A stretch of DNA of 64,000 bases from Combretum micranthum (taxonomy: Eukaryota; Streptophyta; Magnoliopsida; Myrtales; Combretaceae). A program made the translations under genes and the position numbers. Shown here in pieces: positions 10,914-22,903 of this stretch; position 1 is the stretch's first letter, and every line of letters begins with the position of its first letter. Under the pieces are notes generated by a model. The model ran no database searches. It saw only the letters and a program-made list of their open reading frames with translations, and was not told where the DNA came from. The stretch covers positions 708,931-772,930 of the forward strand of contig JAMXBD010000638.1 of assembly GCA_024138025.1 (NCBI GenBank), written 5' to 3'.

Positions 10914-11346
10914 TGTTAGGAAAAGATCGCTCCTTTACCACTTTGTTAAGAAAAGATCGCTCTTTTTTTCTTGCCTAATTGATTAACAAATACAATGAAA
11001 TCAAATAGATGATAAACACCAGGATTTAACGTGGAAAACCCCAATGTAGGGAAAAACCACGGGATCGCCGTTGCACGAAAAAAACTCCACTAACACAATA
11101 ATGGAATACAAACACAATCTTCACTAGTTTTTACTAGTGGCTCTCTCAATCACACCACAACCAGTGGATTCACAACAAATCCTCTCTCTAGATCTCTCTC
11201 TAGACTTAGGAGTGTGTATATTGTGTTTTTTTTTTCTCTTCTCTTTTCCTTTCCTAAGATAACAATGAAAAGAGACTCTTTATCTATCTAGGGTTTTATT
11301 TTTTTACTATATTATGGGCCCATATAAGTTGGACCCAAACCCAACA
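10914..11346 (-). repeat. Copia 5' LTR
   Basis: This 433-bp repeat is the partner of 6266-6722 and is followed by the TSD copy TATAT (11347-11351). Its TATA element has decayed to ATAGATAAAG, whereas the 3' LTR still has TATATAAAG. This copy would drive the element, so its promoter is probably weakened. Confidence 0.93.
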
Positions 11347-11587
11347 TATATGCACTTGAGTATATAGGATCGGCCACTATATATGCTAAGGAAAATTTAT
11401 TTTGATTTCTAGTTTAATCTTTATGTACTTAGTAAGATTAAGTTAGTAACTAAGCTTATAAGATTAAATCTTTAAAATAAGTGTTTAAATTACAAAATAT
11501 AGGCACACACACGTCTTAGCCATGTGAGAACTTTAGGGCATCCATAATTGATTTTATTTTAATTACTCGTAATATTTAATGCTTTTA

Positions 11588-11795
11588 CAAATTTGGCATT
11601 ACCAAAGTGGGTGCCTCTATCATTAATCATGGCCCTAGTGGCTTTAAACCTAGAGAACAATCGTTTTAAGAACTTCATAACTACTCTAGCATCATTTGTA
11701 GGTAAAGCTTGAGCTTTTATCCACATAAAAATATAGTTTACAAATACAAGGATATACTTGTTACCTTAAGAATTCGGGAATGGGCCCATAAAGTC
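11588..11795 (-). pseudogene. Ty3/Gypsy integrase core fragment
   Basis: Minus-strand translation gives DFMGPFPNS, a TAA, then GNKYILVFVNYIFMWIKAQ, LPTNDARVVMKFLKRLFSRF and ATRAMINDRGTHFGNAKF. This matches the Athila/Tat-type Gypsy integrase, where the blocks read DFMGPFP, NKYILVAVDY, NDARVVVKFLK and ISDGGTHFCN. Both catalytic Asp regions are recognisable. About 70 residues survive with no adjoining RT, so this is a detached relic that became a Copia target. Confidence 0.8.
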
Positions 11796-12028
11796 CGAAG
11801 TGACCTAATTGGATTAATAATTTAATTTTCATGTGGATATATTCTTAATTTTAAATATCAAGTTTGAAAGTGTTTGATTCATGAGATGAATATATAGAAA
11901 TAGAATTTGATATGTTATATATATGTTCTTGTTAGTATAAATATATGTGTAGAGTATAATTGGTGTTAGTACGTATATTAAATTAATATTGTGTTGGGTA
12001 ATATAAATTAGTGGTTAAATGTATATGT
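11796..12028. other. AT-rich spacer
   Basis: There is no recognisable coding or structural feature between the integrase relic and the LTR-like block. Confidence 0.4.
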
Positions 12029-15000
12029 GTAGTGTTGGATTTTGTTAATTAAAGCTCAGGGTTGAGTTAAAATGTAGCAGAAAATTTGTCAAATTCCAAG
12101 CCTATACTTAAGCCAATTTTGAGCCAAAAAATAAGCCCAATTTATGCCAAATAAAGCCCAACCCATGGCAGCCCCCAAAAGCCAATATTTTTTATAAGTA
12201 TAAGCCATATTTTAATCAAAAACATACTTTTCAAATAGCATAAAAAATCCATCTGAAAATCACATTTATTTTCTTTCCTTTGTTCTTCTTCTTTCTTCAA
12301 GCAATACACTCCAAGCCCTTAGCAAGAATAAGCTCTTAGGTTCAAATATTTTCTCCAAGCCAAAGCTTCTTCATGTAAGTTAATGCCAGTTTATAAGTTT
12401 TTTGTTTGTTTTTCTTTTGGTATGGATATAGAGTTCATGTTAGTATGAGTTTTAATGTCAAATATGAGTTTTGAGTGGTCTTATGTGTTAGTGAATGTTG
12501 GGTTGTGTCTTGATGTTGTTAGGACTTGTTATATGTGTTTCAGAAGTAGTAAGAAGTATTGAAAGCTTGAAGTGTATTTTGTAGGTGGAAGCTATGTGAA
12601 GGGTGGAGGAATGCTTGAAAATGTTAGAAGTGGAATGTAGTGATATTTATTGTTTGATGAGTTGGAAGTGAATGGATAATGTTATGTTCATATACCAAGT
12701 AGTAGGAAGCTTACTATGTGTTTTGAAGAGAGTTTGAATGTGTAAAATTTGATATGTTGTGTAAAGGAATCATGAAAAACATGTGTTTGCTATCAAAAAG
12801 ATTTTCCCAGATCAGCATCACCTTGTACACTGGAGTGTACGAGCTTGTACTGATCAAAATAAGCTCTCGGGTCACTTTTTAGACCTCTGCCCCACCTTGT
12901 ACATGGGAGTGTAGGTGGTTATATAGGTCATAAAACCTTGAAAAATTACTCTCAGGTCACTTTATAGTGCCCTAGACGGCCCCGAGCACGGTGGTGTACT
13001 AGGTAGTGTACTTTTCCCTATTTCACAGCTCGTTAGTAAATTGTCCATAACTTTTCATCCGATCTTCGATTGAAGTGATTCAAGTTGCTTTGGAAAGCTT
13101 AAAAAGAGATATACAACTTTCATGTTATGATTTTTTACAAATTTCAAAAGTATTAATGATTAAATTTCACTTCTTTCTAGCTTATATATTTTCCAAACAA
13201 AGTTTAAAAACTTGTTTTTGCATGTTAGGTGTGTGATTGCTTAGGAATGGATCTTTTTTGAATAAAATGAGATAGATTAATGATATTTGATGTGTAATGA
13301 TGATTTTGTGAGCTTGTATGATCTTGATAACTGTATAAATGATATGTTGTGACCTTGCATTATATTTATTTGAAATTCCATAAGTGTTAGACTTAGATTT
13401 AGTTATGTTTTATGCATAAGACTAAGTAGAAATGTTAATTCAATTGATTTCCTTGTAATAGTGATAGATACCCCTTTAAGTTCTTCCACTAATCCTCTTT
13501 TGAGTGCTCCTATTGATTCTCTTCATAGCACAGGTACATAGTGACTTGCTTGAATGTTTGTTAGGATAGACATACTTTGAATTGACTTAAATTCATGATG
13601 GCTTAAGTTTTGCTTGAATTGATTATGTTTTTTGCCTTTAAATCTGATCCGGAGAGTAGAAAACATGTCATGATGCAATGACATGTTAGAATAGGCGCTT
13701 AGGCCACTTGGCATGATGCAATTACTTCATACCATTGTAAGCCCCAAAAAATTTCTAGTAAATAATTCCAAAATGAACTTCGAAAATAAATCCTAAAATG
13801 ACCAAATTAAAACCGAACTTTGACTAGCCCTAAATTACGAACGAATCCAGAAATTCTTAATTGAGAAAATGAGATTCCTTAAAAATAAAATAAGAACTTA
13901 ACAGTCTTCAAATTCAAAACCACTACGTACGACAAATTCCATACTCAACTCTGAATTGTAAAATTGGGTAATATAGAACCCAAAAACAAAATTATTAAAA
14001 AGTGAATAACGATTAATCTTCGAAAATAAAACCCAATTCAATAATTCTGAAAACATTAAGAGATATTAAATACTTACAAAAATAAAAATTTAAAATGAAT
14101 TTCTCAAATCAAATATGTTGTATAAACATAAAACATCAGTTTTCAAATTGACAAATATCTAAACCAGAAAATCACCTATAAACCCTAAGTGAGGTATAGT
14201 AGTTTAAGTCCAGCAATCTCACGTTCTTAGTCGTAGAGGCCGAGATGTAGTTTAAGCGTGTAGAGTAGCTCGTAATAATATAAGGTTGCTTAAAAATATC
14301 AGATTGGTAAATTTTTGACCTATTTCGAACTCGTTTGGATACAAACTTTGAAAAGCATGTCCTAGGGTTCGAGATATAAAAAATATACCATTAGTACCGT
14401 TAGACTCGTATTTTCATAAGGATTTTTAAAATATCAGTTTTATAATTTTTCAATAACTAGAAATATCTGATTTTTTTTATTACATTCGTATTTTATTACT
14501 ACCGGTAATTAACTAGTCTTTTGGCACTATTCACTACTATTCATTATACAATTTTATTATTCTTATAAATCCTTATATTTTTAGATAAATATTTTATATA
14601 TTATAGAAAATTCTGTTTTTCCAAAATTTAGTTCATTTCTGGTTTTTACGGGATTAGTTTCTATCTAAGATCCGATACTAAAAATAAAATAAATTAATTT
14701 AATAATTTAAAATTATTTGAAAAATATTTATATTTCATAAAATAATTTTTTTAGAATTTTTCGAGTCATAAAAATATCAATTATAGCTCATATTCACGTT
14801 TTTTGATCATACCAGTAATATATTTGTTGAAGTACTAAAATAATTCAAATAATTATTTAATTTTATTTATGAAAATTCTGCCACTCATTTAAAGATATTT
14901 TTCTTAATTTTATTTTATATATTTTCTTAATAAAAAGTACTTTTTCAACCATACTTCAAGTACACTTCAATTATCACTTCTACACATTAATCAAGTTTTC

Positions 15001-15879
15001 TTTCACTCATTCTACACTCCATTCCCATGCTTGGACAGCTGACCACACCCTAATAATAGCCTCTTTTCTTTTATTTTAATGATTTAAAGTCTCATTTAGT
15101 TAGGAAATTAAGTAACATAAGTTACACTTTCAAAAAAATCAAGTTACAAGACAATTACACTCCTCTCTCTCTCATCGGAATTCATGCGCAGCCCTTCCCC
15201 AAATCTGCCATTTTTTTATTTTTTTTTAATTATTTAACATACATTAATACACTCCTCTCTCTCTATTTAATGCCTCTTATTTACACCCTTTCATTCTTGT
15301 ACAACCCTACATCTTTTACACTCTCTCTTTTCCTCTCTCTAACTCTTTCCTATCCTTGTTCTTACAAGAAATAAGCTGCCCCCATTTCTATTTCTTGCTT
15401 CCACACTTCGTTCTTGAAGATTCTTTAATTAAACTTTCTTTTTAAGCTTCCATAGATGATATAGGTAAAGTATAGTGAGAGTTTCATGCATCAAATGACC
15501 TTCCACAAGCTTAAAAGCTAAGAATGATGATGCCAAAATGAAACACTCCTCTTATCCATGATTATTTTCTTGTATCATTATTATTTTCTTGCTAAAAGTA
15601 GTTATATTTTGTAGATTATATATATTTTTTATAGCTTTGATTTTGTTTATGTTTTAGATCTTGTTATATGAGTTATTATTTTTTTATTGCTAATGATTTA
15701 TGTATATATTCATCATTCACATAACCATCATAGTGTTCATGTATTGTAACTAGTATAGTAAACTAGATCTAGTTGTTTTAGGTTCATAAATGTATTAGAC
15801 TTCTGATTTATTTTCTTAGATAACTTATAATAGCTTGATGATAGTAGAAAAGTTTTAGAAAGCTCAAGATGTATTTTAG

Positions 15880-17270
15880 TTTCAACAAAAATCATTTTTG
15901 AAAATTCGGATAAAAAGGGAATCATATTTAGAAAAGCTATTTTTCAACTTCAAAATGTGTATTTTTCATTTAAAATGAAGGGCATAAGGAATATATATCA
16001 TAAATGAATGATTTTGAGGAGTAAAGTTTAGATCTATGAGTTTATAGTTTACTACCATGCATTTCTTTTATATTAATGTTCATATTATGTGTAAATCTTG
16101 GATTTGAACTTGAATAAAAATAGTAAAATTCGTATCTTGGCAAAACCTATATTTAAAAACCACTTTTCAAGTCTCAAAATGGAAGTTTTAGTTGAGAAAA
16201 TGAAGGTTTAGTGGATGTATATCATCAAGACTTCTTTTTACAAGAATCAAAGGTGATTTTCAAAAGTTACTTTCAAAATAAAAATCTCATTTTCGGATTT
16301 ATATCAAGGCATAGTTTAAAATAATGTTTTCCAACTCAAAAATAAAGTTTTTATTCAAGAAATGGAAGGCTCTTAAGATAGGATATGTAAAGGATGATTT
16401 TTCCTAAGTTTAGATGGATTTTATCAAAAGATATGCCCAAAAATAAATTTGGTAAATTCGGATCTAAACCAAGACCGATTTTGAAAACCCATGTTTCAAC
16501 ACCAAAATGAAAGATTTGTTTAGAAAATGGAAGGCTTATGTAATAGGTATCAATAGAAGATGTTTTTGATAAGTAAATGGTAGATCTACTAGTAGAGATT
16601 CTCAAAAAATAGGAAGAGCTTACAAAATATGAAATTTGAGTTTTGTCCAAATTTTGTAAATTCGGATGGTTTCAAGACCATGTCTTAAAAACCCTTTTAT
16701 CAACTCCAAAACTTGTGTTTTATATGAAAAATGAAGAGTATAAGTCATAGATATCATCAAGAAATGATTTTTATAAGTTAAGATAGGATTTGCTAAGAAA
16801 AATATGTAGAACAAGGGGTAGAAATAAAATAGGAAAATTTGAGTTGTTGTCATTTAAGAAATTTGTAATAATGGAGTAATGGTATGAAAACCCATATTTT
16901 TCAAACTCAAAATAAAAGTTTTATCAAAGAAATAAAGTCCTTAGTGGCTAGGTATGGTTAAGCCTTAATTTTCTAAGTATCAAATGAGTTTTCTTAAAAA
17001 AAATTACCACAAAAACAATTTTTACAAAATTCGGATTTTGGGATGAACCACTTTTAAAACATGTTTACAAAGTGTAAAATGGGAGTTTTTATTGAAAAAC
17101 AAAGGCCTTAGAGAATATACATAATGAAGGCTTAATTTTAACAAGAATAAATAGATTTTATCAAGGAATTTTTCTAAAAACAAGTAGGGATTGTCAAGAA
17201 TACAAGAATAGCCTTTCTAAGTTGATTTTTCATAAAGTCTTACAAAGAAAAAGTTTTCTAAAAATATTTC
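15880..17270 (+). repeat. Degenerate tandem array inside the 5.1-kb LTR
   Basis: Six to seven diverged units of roughly 160-220 bp recur. Each is recognisable by AAATTCGGAT followed by an AACC or AAGACC word, then CAAACTCAAAATG-like and GAAAATGAAGG-like words. Anchors lie near 15900, 16128, 16288, 16452, 16658 and 17025. The array falls between the leader donor and the next acceptor, i.e. inside the predicted LTR intron. Confidence 0.7.
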
Positions 17271-17689
17271 TTTTATTCAATATCATCAAGAACATGTGTA
17301 TATATATATATATATATATCTCATGACATATCATTTATGGTAGCAACTTGTTCATATTACATAAATACTTGCTTTGGATAGTAGAAACTTCTTGAACTTT
17401 CACAAAATCAATTTTTCCATTTAGATTTCGCTACTGTTCGATCTGATCGATCCTTTCAGAGCTTCAAAGTTTTCAAAACTTAAATATAATATTAGAATTG
17501 GATATATCTTTCAAAGTAGATAGAAATTGATATATAATTTGCTAAATTCCGAGTTAAAACGAGCAAGTTATGGCCGTTTTAAGTTGGAATTCTTGCTTAG
17601 GACGAGAATTACGAATTTGATAGTTTGTATAAGATAGTTTGGATTAGTTAAGTGATGAAGTACTTATTAGGGTATTTCTTCCTTTTTAG

Positions 17690-17756
17690 GTGGTCCTGAA
17701 ATCGACGATTCCCTACCATCGGTTATTTTTACTAAGGATGATGATTCAATGGCCGA
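17690..17756 (+). other. LTR exon 2 (67 nt), splice-bounded
   Basis: The segment is preceded by TTCCTTTTTAG and followed by GTGAGT. Its last 8 nt are ATGGCCGA, placing the donor in phase 2 of that ATG. An earlier, out-of-frame ATG also occurs in this copy. The same layout is present at the matching place in the other LTRs. Confidence 0.55.
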
Positions 17757-18008
17757 GTGAGTTTTCCTCTTATTTTGTTACCTTGTTTGTGCTTGTAGCT
17801 AGTTGCATTAGAATATAGGAATAAGATAAAAACCGATATGAATTGGGATGGGATAATCGATGAGATTTTGATGTATGTATGCCAAAGAATACTAAAGCAC
17901 ATCGAAACCATGATTCGATTGGATAACTGCACTATTCATATTATTTTTGTTTATGTGTATGATATTGATTGGTCACTCTAAAGAATGTATGAATGATTTG
18001 GCCTAAGC

Positions 18009-18033
18009 AAAAAAAAAAAAAAAAAAAAAAAAA
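18009..18033 (+). repeat. Poly(A) tract in LTR
   Basis: An uninterrupted run of about 25 A residues. It is a homopolymer and its true length is unreliable. Confidence 0.8.
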
Positions 18034-19311
18034 CAAATTAAATTGGTCATGCATCGCATCGGACATGTTGCATTTGGTTGCTACTCCTATGCAGGTCGAT
18101 CGGTATGGTCCGAGGACTCGTTTGGATAATGAGATCCGGTATTAGAGCTCATTCATAGGGAAACAAGCACACCGGGGATGCATTCGATGTGCGAGCCTAG
18201 CCGAGTCGAGTGACATGAGTTGGGAGGCTTGGGGACTAGCAGCGGTCGTGTAGACTTTCAATATCATCCCTAACCCAAGATACAGAGGGTGTAAATCCGT
18301 TCTGTGTATGGGTTCCGAATACTCATACATAATTGTCTGCTCATGTGTTTATTCATGCATAACATATAGATGATTTTATAACTTGCTTGTTATGGTACGG
18401 AATTAAGGGAATTCTCACTAAGCTAGTGTAGCTTATACCTCAATAGATGTTTGATTAAATAGGTTAACTCAAAATGCTACGTGGGGACCGAGATGGTTGG
18501 AGCTGAGTATGACTTCAGGATTCTGGCCGGAAGTAAGAATGCTTGAAGATATTAGCTAAGTGTTGTGTAATGGTTTGTGTAGTGAAATCTGTGGATGAAT
18601 TGTAATTGAAGTATAGTGAATTGTATTTGAAGTATAGTGAATTGTAATTCCTTTACATTGTTACTCAAGTTGTATAAATATAAAATGTATCATTTCGATA
18701 TGTCTCCTCCATATGTTAGATGCCTTGTACATAGTATGAAAGCCTTCGCCTGACTGAGGTGGTCATTCCTAGGCTTTAATATTGTGTACGGCAGACCGCC
18801 ACGTTTAGGGTACCCTTCGGGGTGTGACAACCATGATGCAATGGTACGCCATGATGCAATGGTGACTTCTTTTTAAATGGCTCGGCAAGTAATCGATAGG
18901 GAATGTAGTAATGGTGTAACATTTACTCATCTTAAGAGGAAATAATATAATTTAATTCAATGTTTATGGCAGCATGCGAATTATTTTATATTATGGATTA
19001 AGTTAAGTAAAGTTGAGTAACGGCTATGAACCCTAAACGAGATTACTTTTTCTTTGTAAAGCTATTTAAGAGATATAAGTATTCAGGCTGCCTATATCAA
19101 CCCCTTAAGCCTTGAGAGCATTACTTAGGACCCCAGATTTCCCTAGATTATCTTAGAGTTTGAGTACTCCAATATTGATTTGTTTAATAAATATTAAAGA
19201 AAGATAAAATGAGATATTAAGTTGTTGCATTAATTCAAGTTTGCTTGCCCATTTCGCCTTTGGTTTTGTTGCTGTGTACTGGGCCTTTAGCTTACTGTTG
19301 TTTCTTTTCAG

Positions 19312-19387
19312 GTGATGATGATGACTGTTATGATGATTTGGAATATGGGACAGACTGGGAGAAATTCTTGGATGAATGGGATGAGTA
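19312..19387 (+). other. Acceptor-bounded acidic open segment in LTR-like block
   Basis: After a strong acceptor (TTGTTTCTTTTCAG) the plus strand reads DDDDCYDDLEYGTDW followed by EKFLDEWDE and a TAG stop at 19385-19387. It occupies the same relative place as exon 2 of the long LTRs, which also begins GTGA after AG and encodes a short acidic tail. It could be the last exon of a decayed gene or a family-specific LTR exon. Confidence 0.45.
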
Positions 19388-19609
19388 GGATTCTGAGTGG
19401 CAAGTGGTTTAAGAAGAAGTTTTTGTAGAAAGATGTTTTGAAAACTTAAATGTATTTTGTATAGAAGGCTTGTTAGTTAAGCCTTGTGTTGTATAAAGAG
19501 ATCCTAAAGTTTGTTTTTTTATTAAGATTAAACAAGATGACATCCTTTTTGTTGTGTCATAAGATTGACACAAGCTTTTGTAACCTTTTGTTTTAATGTA
19601 AATATGTAT

Positions 19610-19631
19610 AGATTGCTTATGTAAGCAATCT
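19610..19631. other. Perfect 22-nt inverted repeat
   Basis: AGATTGCTTA and TAAGCAATCT are separated by TG. It lies just before a T-rich run, near the probable 3' end of the LTR-like block. It may be a transcript-end hairpin or part of a small palindromic repeat. Confidence 0.6.
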
Positions 19632-19650
19632 TTGTTTTAAAAAGATTTTT

Positions 19651-22590
19651 TTTTTTTTTAATGAAGGTATAGTGGTATTAAAAAAACAATTAATATAAAC
19701 ATGTAGTTTTAGAACAACCTTATATTTAATATGAAAATATTATATATGATTGGAGACTTTACTTGTTTAATTTTAGGATTAAATAAATCGGATCTTTACA
19801 AAACCTATGCACACATATGAAAGCTCTCAGATGCTAAGATAAACGTCTAATCCATCTTATCTCTACAGGAGATATTGCTAGCTCTTAATTACCACACAAT
19901 TCAACATACCTGTCGGTATCCTAGGACAATGTAGGCAATAGAAACCACTCTCTAACATCTTGTGATCTGTTAACCATATTACTATTCTTATCTTTTACTA
20001 TTTTATAGTTTTCATTTTCCTCGTGGTGTCTTATAATTTGTTTATTTATTTATTTATCTCTCTCTCTCTCACTATCGTAATTCCTTTTTGCATAAAAACA
20101 AATTGCTTTTGTTGAAGTTGTTTGTGTTATTTACGGCAAAAAAAAAAAAAAAAAATTGTGTGTGTTACGATTTAGTGGAATATCAACAACTTATATAGGT
20201 CAATCATTTCCATCTCGGTATTTCATTTAAGGAGTCGAATAATTTGCATATATACTTATATTATTATATACATAACAATGTTGAATTTGCATATATAATT
20301 ATACTATCTATGGTTAAAATAATGGCTGGTGAGTTTTACCACCTACTTAAAGTGAAAACTCCAAGAAAGATATACAATAAAATGGAAATGTAAAATGAGG
20401 GATAAAAAAAAAAAAGAAGAAAAAAAAGGTCGCGACAGTGTTATTTGATTTCCTTTGTGTGGATTCTCAACCATTTCTATAACTCCAAATGTAATAATGT
20501 GACTATATTTATAAAAGAAAATATTATATTTTCCGTCGACACGCGCTTCACGTTGGTACAAGTTGAAGCAGGGTAGCTCCAAATTTCGCAATTGCTAAAA
20601 GCCAGCAAAAACTGAAATTTGTATTATTGCTCTGGGAAATTAAAGATGTAAGGAAATATGACTGGTGGTAGCTTCTTAGTAATTTCCAAGAAAGACAGGT
20701 GAAGTAGAACGTTTTTGTCACCTAACGTATGCAACAGATCCCTTGCGCATGAAGAGCAAAAAATAGGAATCTAGAACAAGACAAATAGTCATAGAGTGAA
20801 CATTTCTGGAGAAAAGAAAACGTGGTGCCTTAACATGTGTAAGAATCCAAGGAAGCACAATGGGTGAGATGTGCTAGAAATTCCATTGAAAGAGTGGCGA
20901 TTGCTGATTAGTGATTAGTGAAGCCTTACATATGATTGAGACATGAGAAGCTTCATCTGATCGCATTCCTATGATGTCCAAGCCTGCCTATGTTTGAGTT
21001 CCATATGCCCCTGTCCGATCCATATTATGTGCAGAATGCTAAGCCTATTAAGAATTTGGAATTCCCTTAAAGCTTTCCAGTGTAATTTCCTTACAGAATG
21101 AATTACTTTGCGCAGATTGTAGCCCTGCTTTTGGTTTGGGGAACAACAATTAGACGGAATTGGTATTACTATAAAATTAGGGATCCTAATCTTTTGATGA
21201 GATAAAAAAGTTAATATTTTGTTTTATGCTTTAGTAAGTTTCCAAATCAATCCAAACCTCAAAGTAATTACAAAGTACAAGAAGACAACCCATCGCATGC
21301 ATCTGCAAAAGAAGTGCTATAACAAAAATTATAACATAAAAGAATTAATAAACCAATATGTATATATATCATAAGATTAAAACAAATTATATGTAAATTA
21401 TTTTCATAACGTATATGAATAAAAGGTAATGCACAATAAAATAATATATTACAAATATTTTATCAAAATACTTTAAAAATACTTAATGACATTTAACTTT
21501 ATTGAAAAAGTCATCTCTATCTAAAAAATTATAAAAGTAGGTATTAATAGGAGAATTTTGTATATAACATCATGAGTTGTATTGAATTGAAGGACATTTA
21601 TAACCCAATAAAAGTAATTATTATCATAATTAGTAGTAAATTTAATGCAAAAACATGGCAATAAATAAAAAAGATATCCATAGAAATAACCATTTTTAAC
21701 ATAAATGGTGAATTATCTTAATTGACATTTTATAACCCTCATAAAGTACATGTTTTTCCTATTATAATAATTATATGATACGAAATATTAATATTACAAA
21801 ATGTTGATTTTGGAAAACGAGAAAAGACACTAAAATCTTGTAGCTTGAACTCAAATAATATAGATAACTACTATCAATTTAATCTATCTTTAAAAGTAAC
21901 AATTTTATTTCCATCTTATTCTATTCTACAAATCAATTGTCCATATAATTAGAAGATAATTAAATGGAAAGGTTAAATCATTAATATTATTTTGTACCCA
22001 TCATCTACCCTATACTCTATACAACCTATATGGTATGGGTATTTTATGGAACTTGTAACTTTTTTTATGAAACCTTTGATTTTCTTTTCCTTTCTTAAGT
22101 TTTAAATTTAATTTATAGTGACATATATAATTTCATGTAGTAAGTAAAATTACCTTATTTTCATATACAGCTAGTAGAAAGTAATTAAAAAAGTAATTTC
22201 TTAATATCATAAGTTTTGTAATATGGGGAATTTATTTATATGTGAAAGATGAAACCTATAACTTTCTTTAATTAAAGAAAAAAGAGGAAAAATAAAAAAA
22301 AAACTATAAAAAAAGAACTAATGTATTTACCAAAAATGCATTAAAAGGTGTGTGTTTTAGTTTAATTATTCTTAGATAATACATAAAATATTTTTCAAGT
22401 TAAGCTTTAAAGGGCAAATAAATAAATATAGCGTTATTAAAAACTAAATAGTAAAGATAACAAAGAAGTATCGCAGCCTTAAAAATATATTTGTTAACAA
22501 AAAAAAAAAAGTAGAAATAAATAATACCATTTTATTATTAATAACTCAATATTGTTTTATCAAATTTTTATAAAGTGGGTTCAAAGTATC
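19651..22590. other. Repeat-poor AT-rich spacer
   Basis: It contains ATTT and CT microsatellites at 20038-20070 and a poly(A) run at about 20140-20155. GC is somewhat higher at 20600-21130, but with no open frame or splice pair I can defend. The remainder is AT-rich without recognisable elements. Confidence 0.45.
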
Positions 22591-22890
22591 ATGGAACTTG
22601 TACCCTATATTTAGTAGAGAACAAGTTTCAAGGTGGGTGTAGGGTTTGAAAAGCTCGTACTTGTTGTCACGCCCCGGAGGGTACCCTAAACGTGGCAGTC
22701 CGCCGCATATAATATTAAAGCTAATGAATGACAACCTTAGTCATGCAGGAGCTTCGATATCACATGCAAGGCGTGCTTCCAAGATAGTAGGAGACTCATA
22801 GGGGTATTACATTTAAGTAGATAATAAAAGCAAGTAAGAACTTATATAAATAAACATAAGATTCTCATAATAACATCCTTACATCATCTT

Positions 22891-22903
22891 AGGGGCATTC
22901 CCC
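22891..22903 (-). other. LTR terminal hairpin
   Basis: AGGGGCATTCCCC has GGGG/CCCC arms, about 230 nt from the LTR end. It is the same element as at 33970, 42428, 47772 and 62551. Confidence 0.55.

Larger units (their letters stand above)
6266..11346 (-). mobile_element. Ty1/Copia LTR retrotransposon, decayed, minus strand
   Basis: The element is bounded by two LTRs that start TGTTAGG and end CCCAACA (plus-strand reading), and by an exact 5-bp TSD TATAT at 6261-6265 and 11347-11351. Read on the minus strand the order is LTR, PBS, gag, protease, integrase, RT, RNase H, PPT, LTR. Integrase before RT is the Copia order. All domains are recognisable, but frameshifts and in-frame stops occur throughout, many of them TAG or TAA where related elements have Gln. 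The integrase has also lost its catalytic Glu. The Gag start and the CX2CX4HX4C knuckle resemble Tork-like Copia elements; the lineage is not certain. Confidence 0.95.
13736..18829 (+). mobile_element. Solo LTR of 5.1 kb, Gypsy-type, long-LTR superfamily
   Basis: It starts TGTAAGCCCC and ends GGGGTGTGACA. TSD ACCAT lies at 13731-13735 and 18830-18834. No internal domain follows, so it is a solo LTR left by LTR-LTR recombination. In order it holds a pyrimidine-rich leader (about 15250-15464) ending in ATAG|GTAAAG; a tandem array of a 160-220 bp unit (about 15880-17270); the CAAGTTATGGCCGTTTTAAG motif (about 17560); exon-like 17690-17756 ending ATGGCCGA|GTGAGT; and a terminal GC-rich block (TTTAGGGTACCC) at 18801-18829. 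Length exceeds its relatives mainly because of the array. Confidence 0.92.
12029..19650 (+). repeat. Unclassified LTR-like block, split by a solo LTR
   Basis: Sequence at 12029-13730 and 18835-19650 becomes continuous if the 13736-18829 LTR is removed. It has long-LTR hallmarks: a pyrimidine-rich leader near 12270-12370, a region with repeated GTACA words around 12830-13010, and the word TCCATAACTTTTCATC. The last resembles the CCATAACTTG-CATTTTAACTC motif of the other LTRs here. It also holds an acceptor-bounded acidic exon at 19312-19387. I cannot place its ends, so it may be a solo LTR of a related family or another repeated transcript unit. Confidence 0.4.

Noticed and set aside
20100..20170. 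Poly(A) run as a second retrosequence tail
   Set aside because: No matching direct repeat could be found upstream; the similar GTGT words next to it are too simple.
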